A stretch of 64,000 nt of DNA from contig NZ_JAJSAQ010000002.1 in the NCBI RefSeq assembly GCF_021729075.1, forward strand, positions 248,001-312,000. The letters run 5' to 3'. Under the pieces are notes generated by a model that had not been told where the DNA came from, searched no databases, and saw nothing but the letters and a program-made list of their open reading frames with translations. This document shows positions 8,047 to 15,346 of the stretch, piece by piece. Numbering within the stretch: the first letter of the stretch is position 1; every line of letters starts with the position of its first letter. The stretch is from Microbulbifer guangxiensis. Its GTDB lineage: Bacteria > Pseudomonadota > Gammaproteobacteria > Pseudomonadales > Cellvibrionaceae. Both the position numbers and the translations under genes were made by a program.

Positions 8047-9237
8047 TCACACCCGCTCGATCGCCACCGCGGTCGCCTCGCCGCCGCCGATGCACAGGCT
8101 GGCAACCCCCTTCTTCAGGCCGCGCTTTTCCAGCGCGCCGAGCAGGGTCACGAGAATCCGTGCACCGCTGGCGCCCAGCGGGTGGCCCAGGGCACAGGCA
8201 CCACCGTTCACGTTGACCTTGTCATGGGGCAGGTCCAGCTCCTTCATGGCCGACATGGTCACCACGGCAAACGCTTCGTTGATCTCGAACAGGTCTACCT
8301 CACCGGTGTTCCAGCCGGTCTGCTCCAGCAGCTTCTGCATTGCACCCACCGGGGCAGTGGTAAACCACTCCGGCTCCTGTGCAAACTGGGTCTGCCCTTT
8401 GAGCACCGCCAGTACCTTCAGCCCACGCTGTTTGGCTTCGCTCTCGCGCATCAGCACCAGCGCAGCGGCACCGTCGGAAATGGAACTGGCATTGGCCGCA
8501 GTCACGGTGCCATCTTTGCGGAAGGCCGGCTTCAGCTGGGGAATCTTGTCCGGGCGCGCATTGCCCGGGCCCTCGTCCACGCTGACGGTCACCTCGCCGC
8601 GACGGGAAGCGATGGTCACGGGGGTGATTTCACGCTCAAAGGCGCCACTCTCGATGGCACTGTTGGCACGGGCCAGGGATTCCAGCGCAAACGCATCCTG
8701 TTCCTCGCGGGAAAAGCTGTACTTGTCTGCCGTGCACTCGGCGAAATTGCCCATCAGCTGGCCGTCGTAGGCATTCTCGAGTCCGTCGGTGAACATGTGG
8801 TCCAGCGCCTTGCCATGCCCCAGCCGCATGCCGCTGCGGGCACTGGGCAGCAGGTAGGGAGCATTGCTCATGCTCTCCATACCACCGGCAACCACCACTT
8901 TGACATCGCCGGCCAGCAGGGCGTCGCGGGCCATCATCACAGTCTTCATACCGGAGCCGCACACCTTGTTGATGGTGCTGGTCGGGGTGCCCTGGGGAAT
9001 ACCGGCTCCGAGGGCCGCCTGCCGCGCAGGAGCCTGGCCGACACCGGCGGGGAGTACGCAGCCCATCAGCACCTCATCCACGTCTGCGGGCGCAACACCT
9101 GCGTCCTCGAGTGCGGCTTTGATTGCTGCGGAGCCGAGTTTTGGGGCGCTGAGCGCTGACAGTGCGCCTTGCATGGCACCCATCGGCGTGCGCGCCATAC
9201 CGACGATGACCACTGGATCTGTATTCATTTCGCTCAT
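8047..9237 (-). CDS. Acetyl-CoA C-acyltransferase (thiolase)
   Basis: Condenses or cleaves acetoacetyl-CoA or longer 3-ketoacyl-CoA; cytosolic. 396 residues, normal for the family. Nucleophile Cys93 lies in NKVCGSGMKTV, the His of GHPLGASGARI and the second Cys of SLCIGGGEA complete the active site, and the C-terminus is the family-typical CIGGGEATAVAIERV. I start at the ATG at 9235-9237, which has GGGAG eight bases upstream and gives the common N-terminus DPVVIVGMARTPMG; the frame stays open further upstream but without family sequence. Biosynthetic (phaA-like) versus degradative use cannot be told from sequence; no phaB or fad gene is adjacent. Confidence 0.93.
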   Translation of the reverse strand: MSEMNTDPVVIVGMARTPMGAMQGALSALSAPKLGSAAIKAALEDAGVAPADVDEVLMGCVLPAGVGQAPARQAALGAGIPQGTPTSTINKVCGSGMKTVMMARDALLAGDVKVVVAGGMESMSNAPYLLPSARSGMRLGHGKALDHMFTDGLENAYDGQLMGNFAECTADKYSFSREEQDAFALESLARANSAIESGAFEREITPVTIASRRGEVTVSVDEGPGNARPDKIPQLKPAFRKDGTVTAANASSISDGAAALVLMRESEAKQRGLKVLAVLKGQTQFAQEPEWFTTAPVGAMQKLLEQTGWNTGEVDLFEINEAFAVVTMSAMKELDLPHDKVNVNGGACALGHPLGASGARILVTLLGALEKRGLKKGVASLCIGGGEATAVAIERV

Positions 9238-9315
9238 ACTGGCTGCTCCCATAGTTGACCCGCTCCCGGCCACGCAGTCGCGGCGGTCACAGGCTGAATC
9301 ATTATTGCGGGGCGC

Positions 9316-9321
9316 ATTATA
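9316..9321 (-). promoter_or_regulatory. Likely -10 element of the thiolase gene
   Basis: A perfect TATAAT on the minus strand, 79 bases before the thiolase start. The -35 region is weak (GTCGCG at a 17-base spacing), so an activator may be needed. Confidence 0.45.
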
Positions 9322-9406
9322 ACCAGAGGAACCCCGGCCGCGACCATCCGCCCTTAGCAGGATCCGCTGGTGGGACACGCACACCGATTCCGGTCACCGC
9401 GCGTGG

Positions 9407-9412
9407 TATGAT
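9407..9412 (+). promoter_or_regulatory. Likely extended -10 promoter of lemA
   Basis: TGGTATGAT forms an extended -10 element 57 bases upstream of the LemA start. No good -35 is visible. Confidence 0.5.
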
Positions 9413-9468
9413 CCGACTGGAATGCCGTGATCGTGCGGCCGGGATAACAATTAACGAGAAGGATCATC

Positions 9469-10065
9469 ATGGAAGTCTCCACCATCGTCTGGCTGGTCGC
9501 CCTCGCCGCCCTGCTGTTCTATGTGATGGGCGTTTACAACAAACTGGTTTCCCTCAAGAACCGCTATGAAAACGCATTTGCTCAGATCGAGGTGCAGCTG
9601 AAGCGGCGCTACGACCTGATCCCCAACCTGGTGGATACGGCCAAGGGTTACCTCAAGCACGAGCGCGAAACACTGGAGGCGGTGATCAGCGCCCGCAATA
9701 CGGCGCTCGCCGGCCTGAAGAGCGCGGCAGCACACCCGGACAACCCCAACGCGATCGCACAACTGGGGCAGGCTGAGGGGGCCCTTGCCAGCGCACTGGG
9801 TCGCCTGAACGTGGTCATGGAGGCCTATCCGGACCTGAAGGCCAACCAGAATATGATGCAGCTGACCGAAGAACTGACCAGCACCGAAAACAAGGTGGCC
9901 TTTGCCCGCCAGGCATTCAATGACTCGGTGATGGCCTACAACATCTACAAGCAGAGTTTCCCACCGGTTTTCTTTGCCGGCTTTTTCGGCCACCGCAATG
10001 ATGCACGGTTACTGGAGTTTTCCGACTCAGAGCAATTCCAGGCGGCACCGCGGGTGGAATTCTGA
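9469..10065 (+). CDS. lemA: LemA family membrane protein
   Basis: LemA family protein of 198 residues; molecular function is not settled. One N-terminal membrane segment (about residues 5-23) precedes a coiled helical-bundle domain with the conserved YDLIPNLVDTAKGYLKHE block and the C-terminal half FARQAFNDSVMAYNIYKQSFP. The start ATG is preceded by GAGAAGGATC. It lies 11 bases upstream of an M48 protease gene, a pairing found widely in bacteria, which suggests that the two work together at the inner membrane. Confidence 0.93.
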   Translation: MEVSTIVWLVALAALLFYVMGVYNKLVSLKNRYENAFAQIEVQLKRRYDLIPNLVDTAKGYLKHERETLEAVISARNTALAGLKSAAAHPDNPNAIAQLGQAEGALASALGRLNVVMEAYPDLKANQNMMQLTEELTSTENKVAFARQAFNDSVMAYNIYKQSFPPVFFAGFFGHRNDARLLEFSDSEQFQAAPRVEF

Positions 10066-10076
10066 GGTAACGGCCA

Positions 10077-12017
10077 ATGAATTTTTTCGAGTACCAGGAC
10101 CGGGCACGCCGAAACACCGGCCTGCTGGTCGGGCTGCTGTCTGTCGCGGTGGTGCTGCTGATCGCAATCACCACCCTGGCTGCGGCAGCCCTGGTGGCCT
10201 ACTCCCGCGGTCAGCCCTTCAATCCGATGGAAATGGGCGCTCTGCTGGGCTGGGACAGCGTCGCTGCCATTGCCCTCAGTATCTCTGCCGTCATCCTGCT
10301 GGGCAGCCTCTACAAGCTGCGCCAGCTCTCCGCCGGCGGACGCGCAGTGGCGGAGGCACTGGGTGGCCGCAAGATCAATCTCGCCCCCCACAGTGATGCC
10401 GAACGACGCGCGCTAAACGTGGTAGAGGAAATGGCCATTGCTTCTGGCACCCCGGTGCCGGAGGTGTATGTACTTGATGAAGATGCCATCAATGCATTCG
10501 CTGCCGGTCACGATACCCACGATGCAGTGATCGGTTTGACCCGCGGCTGTATCGAGCGGCTTAGCCGGGATGAACTGCAGGGCGTCGTGGCCCATGAATT
10601 CAGCCATATCTTCAATGGCGACATGCGCCTCAACCTGCGCCTGGTCGGGCTGCTGAACGGCATCCTGGTGATCGGCCTGCTGGGCTACTGGCTGCTGCGG
10701 GGCACCCATATCGGTTCCAGTCGCGACAACCGGGGTCGCGCAGCCCTTGCGGGTATCGGTGTCGGGCTGATGGTGATCGGTTACAGCGGGACATTCTTCG
10801 GCAACCTGATCAAGTCGGCCGTCAGCCGCCAGCGGGAATTTCTTGCCGATGCCTCTGCGGTGCAGTTCACCCGCAGTAATGCCGGAATTGCCGGGGCCCT
10901 GAAGAAAATCGGTGGCTATAGCGGCGGCTCGAACCTGAGCAGCGGTCAGGCGGCGGAATTCAGCCATATGTTTTTCGCCAGCGGCCTCAAACGCTCGCTG
11001 ACCAATATCTTTGCCACCCACCCGCCCCTGCCGGCACGAATACACCGCCTTGAGCCGAACTGGAATGGGCATTTCCCGACAACCGCCAGCGCAGTACCGG
11101 CAAGCGACGATGCCCGCATCGCGGGGATTGCCGGCTCTGTGAATACAGCCGCCGGTGTCACCCTGGACAGCTTTTCCGCCACCGTGGACAACAGCATCGG
11201 CAACCCGGGGCAGGACCATATCGAGTTCGGCCAGCACCTGCTGGACAGCATACCGCCGCAACTGCGCACCGCGGCCCACGATCCTTTTGCAGCCAGGGCC
11301 ATCGTCTATCTGCTGCTCAGTCATCCCGAGGAGGCCAAGCGGGAGCAGCAGTCCGTGCTGCTGCAACAGATCGCCCACCCGGGTGTATTTCGCGAGATGC
11401 AGAAGCTCGCGCCAAGTGTGCGCGGCCTCACAGCCAGCACCCGCCTGCCACTGCTCGACCTCTGCATCCCGGCATTGCGGGAACTGGTGCCCCAGCAGTA
11501 CCAGGTATTCAAGCGCAACCTGATCAAACTGCTGCGCAGTGACAGGCAGGTGGAACTGTGGGAATGGGCGCTGTATCGGGTGCTGATGCACGGCATCGAG
11601 GGTACACCGGACGGTCACCGCCTGAGTCACCGCCGGGATGCACAGAAAGACGCCGCCCGCTTCCTGCTGGCCGCTATTGCGCATGCCGGGCATCAGGACT
11701 ACCTGGCTGCCAATAGAGCCTACGGCGCAGGTCTGGGGCTATTGAACCGGGACAAGGCTCCTCTGCCCACGGCGTCCGACATCACCCTGGCACGCCTGGA
11801 CAAGGCGATCGCCATCGCCCGCGGCATTCCTCCGCTGGAAAAGCCGAGCCTGCTCAAGGCCCTGGCCGCATGTATGGCCCACGACGGCGTTCTTCAGGCC
11901 GGAGAAATCGAACTGCTCCGCGCTGTCGCCGACAGCCTGGACTGCCCTATGCCACCCCTGGCAATAGAGCTTGTGGGCCGGGAGAAATTGCACAGAACAA
12001 GCGAAACACCAGTGTAA
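10077..12017 (+). CDS. HtpX-like M48 membrane metalloprotease with long C-terminal extension
   Basis: Zinc-dependent endopeptidase of the inner membrane. 646 residues, about twice the length of HtpX. Two N-terminal membrane segments (roughly 15-42 and 60-80) precede the M48 domain. The HExxH motif is HEFSH (His173, Glu174, His177), with the third ligand Glu in QREFLADASAVQFTR, and two further membrane segments lie between these (about 190-207 and 225-245). After residue 330 comes a helical region ending in KALAACMAHDGVLQAGEIEL, which resembles TerB-like helical domains. Co-directional with lemA 11 bases upstream. Substrate unknown; the extension sets it apart from the stress protease HtpX. 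Confidence 0.9.
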   Translation: MNFFEYQDRARRNTGLLVGLLSVAVVLLIAITTLAAAALVAYSRGQPFNPMEMGALLGWDSVAAIALSISAVILLGSLYKLRQLSAGGRAVAEALGGRKINLAPHSDAERRALNVVEEMAIASGTPVPEVYVLDEDAINAFAAGHDTHDAVIGLTRGCIERLSRDELQGVVAHEFSHIFNGDMRLNLRLVGLLNGILVIGLLGYWLLRGTHIGSSRDNRGRAALAGIGVGLMVIGYSGTFFGNLIKSAVSRQREFLADASAVQFTRSNAGIAGALKKIGGYSGGSNLSSGQAAEFSHMFFASGLKRSLTNIFATHPPLPARIHRLEPNWNGHFPTTASAVPASDDARIAGIAGSVNTAAGVTLDSFSATVDNSIGNPGQDHIEFGQHLLDSIPPQLRTAAHDPFAARAIVYLLLSHPEEAKREQQSVLLQQIAHPGVFREMQKLAPSVRGLTASTRLPLLDLCIPALRELVPQQYQVFKRNLIKLLRSDRQVELWEWALYRVLMHGIEGTPDGHRLSHRRDAQKDAARFLLAAIAHAGHQDYLAANRAYGAGLGLLNRDKAPLPTASDITLARLDKAIAIARGIPPLEKPSLLKALAACMAHDGVLQAGEIELLRAVADSLDCPMPPLAIELVGREKLHRTSETPV

Positions 12018-12036
12018 GGCTTGGCAACAGGATCAT

Positions 12037-12080
12037 CAGGAACGACAAAGCCGGCCCATGGGCCGGCTTTGTCGTTCCTG
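12037..12080. terminator. 44-bp perfect palindrome acting as convergent terminator
   Basis: The two 22-base halves meet at 12058/12059 and are exact reverse complements, with no spacer. The centre reads GCCGGCCCATGGGCCGGC, followed in either direction by TTTGT. It lies between the ends of the M48 gene (plus) and the Yip1 gene (minus), so a bidirectional terminator role is likely, although the T tract is short. Confidence 0.75.
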
Positions 12081-12153
12081 CATTCACCAGACTCGGCGGC
12101 CAACACACACAGCGGTCAACCTGATATGAGCGGACTTCGGCGTATTGATGGGA

Positions 12154-12771
12154 TCACGTGTTCTGGTACACGGGGCCGACCCCCATGCTCCACAGAATCA
12201 CCGTGCCGATCCGCACGGTCACCAACAGCACGAGCCCCACTGTGACCACTGAAGTGGCGTATAGAAAGGCCCGGTCCTTATCCAGCTTCATGAGGATCGG
12301 GATTCCCTCATAGATCAGGTAAATCGAATAACAGGCCGCCAGCATGGTGACCGCTGCATTCACCCAGAGATTGGGATAGAGCCCGATAAAGCCGACCAGG
12401 AAAATGGGCGTTGTGACAAACACCGCCAGGGCCGTGCCCTCGTAGTGGCGTGTGGGCTCATCACCCTCGACGTTGTAGGTCTTCGCCATCCAGTTGATGA
12501 ACTCACCAAACAGGTAGACGCCGATCAATATGGCGATGTAGGTCAGGATGGAAAGGGTGAGTGCACTGCCGGGCGTTAGCTTTTGCACGTTATCGCCGAT
12601 TCGGAAACCTACCTGGGTGACGCCGATATAACCGGAGATGGTGGGTATCAGGGCCAGGATCGGCACATGACTGAGAAAGACCTGTGCGAACGAGTGCTTG
12701 TCCCGGCGGATCGCCTCCCACTCCTTATCCGGGTTGGTAAAAATCCCAATGGTATGGCTGAGTAGACGCAC
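12154..12771 (-). CDS. Yip1-domain inner-membrane protein
   Basis: Hydrophobic protein of 205 residues with about five to six membrane segments (for example ILTYIAILIGVYLFGEFINW and FVTTPIFLVGFIGLYPNLW). The start NPDKEWEAIRRDKHS is typical of bacterial Yip1-domain proteins. No function is established for these in bacteria. It stands alone, convergent with the M48 gene and separated from it by the palindromic terminator. The ATG start is preceded by AGAAGGGAGAA. Confidence 0.82.
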   Translation of the reverse strand: MRLLSHTIGIFTNPDKEWEAIRRDKHSFAQVFLSHVPILALIPTISGYIGVTQVGFRIGDNVQKLTPGSALTLSILTYIAILIGVYLFGEFINWMAKTYNVEGDEPTRHYEGTALAVFVTTPIFLVGFIGLYPNLWVNAAVTMLAACYSIYLIYEGIPILMKLDKDRAFLYATSVVTVGLVLLVTVRIGTVILWSMGVGPVYQNT

Positions 12772-12885
12772 GCTGGTTCTCCCTTCTCTGCTATGTCATG
12801 CAGTATCGGGGCGCGTGAAAAGATTAACCAACCGAAACAATGAAGCTGGCGCCAACTTTTTTGCCGGATGGAAGCCCGCGGACGG

Positions 12886-14067
12886 TCAGGCAACGCAGAC
12901 GCGATTGCGACCTCCGCGTTTTGCCCGGTACAGCGCCTTGTCCGCGGCCTCCAGGACCAGGTCCGGCGTCCGCGCCTTGGGGCCACTGCTCGCCAGCCCG
13001 ACACTCACCGAGGTGCGGATCTTGCGACCGCCGCCCTGCCCCCGCTTCTGGCGGCCTTTGCCCCCGCCTTCCTGGGGGCGTCCTGCCGCGCGGATACGCA
13101 TAGGATAGGCAGCGATCTTCTGCCGCATCCGCTCCAGCGCCTTTTCGGCGCGCTCCCGGTCCTTACCGCGCATGACGACAACGAATTCCTCGCCACCATA
13201 GCGGAAGGCCCGTCCACCACCATAGCGGGCGATCCTCGCCGCCACCATGCGCAGTGCCTGGTCTCCGACCTGGTGACCGTGGCGGTCATTGAGCTTTTTG
13301 AAGTGATCGATATCCACAACGGCGATCGAGTAATTCCGCCCCAGCGTCAACAGGTAGCGGCTGTATGCCCGCCGTGAGGGAATCCCCGTGAGCTCATCGC
13401 GGAAAGCAAGATCATATGCCGTCCGCAGCGCCAACCACACCAGGAGCAAACCAATAGCGGAGCCGACCAGCAGTACTGCACCGTAACCGCCAAGGTAGGC
13501 CACCAATGCCAGGGTGCTGACACCGAGCAACCCGATACTCACCTGGTCCCGGTGCCAGAGTGCCGCCAGCCCACTGGCAGCGATGGCAGACAACATCAGC
13601 AGGTCAGACAACCCGAAGCGACCAGGCAGGGCATCGAGGAACGGGAGACTCGCAGCCGGTGACCAGCGCAGCATCAACAGGTCTTCCCGCAGCAGGTAGT
13701 GAATCCCAGCGACCTGAGCCGCCAGTAGCACCGCCAACGCCAGACCGAAGAAACTGAGCAGGCTGCGGTCCCGCGTCAGGGAAACCATGGCAAGGTTCAA
13801 CGCACCAGCAGCAAGCCAGAATCGGAGTTCGCCCTCACTGGGGGACCACTGGAAGTAGTGCAACCCCGCAAGCAGGAGCAACACCAGTGATGCGGCGGTA
13901 GCGATTCGGCTCGCCTTGAAGAAAATGCCCAGCGCAAGGGCCACTGCGGCCAGGCCCACGGCAGCAACAGCACTGAGCGGCAGCGGTACTGCCACCCACT
14001 GTTGCCACTGGGCAAGGACCAGGGAAATAAGAATCGCAGGTAGCCAGACATGGCGCAGCAGGGTCAT
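12886..14067 (-). CDS. Membrane-anchored GGDEF diguanylate cyclase with a Gly/Arg/Lys insertion
   Basis: Predicted to make cyclic di-GMP from two GTP. 393 residues. The N-terminal 215 residues hold about seven membrane segments with no recognised sensor domain. The GGDEF domain starts at AFRDELTGIPSRRAY; the signature is GGEEF (residues 291-295). The inhibitory-site RxxD that usually sits just upstream reads RYGG, so product inhibition through that site is not expected. A low-complexity insertion rich in Gly, Arg and Lys (about 326-348) interrupts the domain before RTSVSVGLAS. It ends with the usual ALYRAKRGGRNRV. No EAL domain is fused. The insertion might reduce activity. Confidence 0.9.
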   Translation of the reverse strand: MTLLRHVWLPAILISLVLAQWQQWVAVPLPLSAVAAVGLAAVALALGIFFKASRIATAASLVLLLLAGLHYFQWSPSEGELRFWLAAGALNLAMVSLTRDRSLLSFFGLALAVLLAAQVAGIHYLLREDLLMLRWSPAASLPFLDALPGRFGLSDLLMLSAIAASGLAALWHRDQVSIGLLGVSTLALVAYLGGYGAVLLVGSAIGLLLVWLALRTAYDLAFRDELTGIPSRRAYSRYLLTLGRNYSIAVVDIDHFKKLNDRHGHQVGDQALRMVAARIARYGGGRAFRYGGEEFVVVMRGKDRERAEKALERMRQKIAAYPMRIRAAGRPQEGGGKGRQKRGQGGGRKIRTSVSVGLASSGPKARTPDLVLEAADKALYRAKRGGRNRVCVA

Positions 14068-14184
14068 AGGCAGGGGTTCGGCAATCTCGGTTGAAAGCGG
14101 GATTCTACCGCCTGCGTCGCAGATTCACCGGGGAACAGGTCGCAATCCGGAGACCGGTTCCTCTTACCGGCCTCCGGCCTCGAT

Positions 14185-14580
14185 CTACTTGACCACCCGC
14201 AGTGCAGGCTTCTTGGCGGACTTCTTGCCCAGGCTCGTGGGCGGGGTGGGTTCCGGGGGCTCCGGCGTCTCCTCTGCTTCGAATACCATGCCCTTGCCGT
14301 TCTCGCGGGCGTAGATACCGACAACAGCGCCTACCGGTACCTGGATGTCGGTAGGCACACCGCCGAAGCGGGCGCTGAAGCGGATGGCATAGTTATCCAT
14401 GTTCAGCCCGACGACAGCACTCTCGGAGATGTTCAGCACGATCTGACCATCTTCGTTCACATGCTGCTGGGGCACGAGCACACCGGGCAGGTGGGTATCC
14501 ACCAGGATATAAGGAGTGCACCGGTTGTCGGCTATCCACTCGTAGAACGCCCGCAGCAGGTACGGGCGGTTGGAGGTCAT
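14185..14580 (-). CDS. sspB: ClpXP adaptor SspB
   Basis: Binds ssrA-tagged proteins and hands them to ClpXP. 131 residues. The substrate-binding domain (about 1-105) contains RPYLLRAFYEWIADN, DGQIVLNIS, RFSARFGG and IYAREN, all family hallmarks. A flexible Pro/Glu linker leads to the C-terminal ClpX-binding tail KPALRVVK. The ATG at 14578-14580 gives the standard N-terminus. Follows sspA by 26 bases on the same strand and is almost certainly co-transcribed with it. Confidence 0.96.
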   Translation of the reverse strand: MTSNRPYLLRAFYEWIADNRCTPYILVDTHLPGVLVPQQHVNEDGQIVLNISESAVVGLNMDNYAIRFSARFGGVPTDIQVPVGAVVGIYARENGKGMVFEAEETPEPPEPTPPTSLGKKSAKKPALRVVK

Positions 14581-14606
14581 TTCCGGTTTACTCAAACCCT
14601 GTCCCC

Positions 14607-15233
14607 TCAGCGCATCTCGCGCTCGTATTCGGTCAGGCTCTGCTGGAAGGACTCGCGATTGAACAGGCGGTCCATGTAATCCAGCAGAGGCTTGGCCTGC
14701 TTGGTCTTCGGCAGGGAGATCTCGAACTGCTCCAGCCGCCACAGCAGCGGGGCCATGCAGCAGTCGACCAGGGAGAATTCCTCATTAAAGAAGTACGGCA
14801 GGTCGGTGAACATCGGGGCGATACCCACGAAGCTGTCACGCAGATCCTTGCGCGCTGCAGTGGCCTCTTTACCACCGGCGAGAATTTTGTCGACCAGCGG
14901 ACACCAGTCCCGCTCGATGCGATGCATGATCTGGCGGCTCTGGGCACGGGCCACCGGGTACACCGGCAGCAGCGGTGGGTGCGGGAAACGCTCGTCCAGG
15001 TACTCCATCATCACCTTGGTCTCGAACAGCACCAGGTCACGGTCCACCAGGGTCGGCAGGGAATTGTAGGGGTTGAGGTCCGCCAGTTCCGCGGGTTTGT
15101 TGTCCGGATCCACGTCGATGATATCGACGGAGACGCCCTTTTCCGCCAGCACGATCCGCACGCGGTGGCTGAGATGACTGCGACCATCGGAAAAGAAGGT
15201 CATTGAGGAGCGCTTGTTCGTCGGCACACCCAT
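14607..15233 (-). CDS. sspA: Stringent starvation protein A
   Basis: RNA-polymerase-associated protein of the glutathione-S-transferase fold. It alters transcription during starvation and has no GST activity in characterised members. 208 residues, normal length. The N-terminal thioredoxin-like half has [20 protein letters not shown] and the conserved [18 protein letters not shown]; the C-terminal helical half contains [15 protein letters not shown]. Located between the cytochrome bc1 genes and sspB, the standard gammaproteobacterial order. Confidence 0.96.
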   Translation of the reverse strand: MGVPTNKRSSMTFFSDGRSHLSHRVRIVLAEKGVSVDIIDVDPDNKPAELADLNPYNSLPTLVDRDLVLFETKVMMEYLDERFPHPPLLPVYPVARAQSRQIMHRIERDWCPLVDKILAGGKEATAARKDLRDSFVGIAPMFTDLPYFFNEEFSLVDCCMAPLLWRLEQFEISLPKTKQAKPLLDYMDRLFNRESFQQSLTEYEREMR

Positions 15234-15291
15234 GTTCTAACTACCTCGGGATTGGAAGCCGGCCGGGTAACCGGCTGTCAGGCTTAAATAC

Positions 15292-15321
15292 AAAAAGGGT
15301 GGCAGAGCGAGCCCACCACCC
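15292..15321 (-). terminator. Intrinsic terminator downstream of petBC
   Basis: On the minus strand GGGTGG and CCACCC form a stem with a 13-base loop, followed by TTTTTG. It separates the bc1 operon from sspA, 25 bases after the pet stop codon. Confidence 0.75.
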
Positions 15322-15346
15322 CCGAAATCAAGAATCAGTAGCAGCC

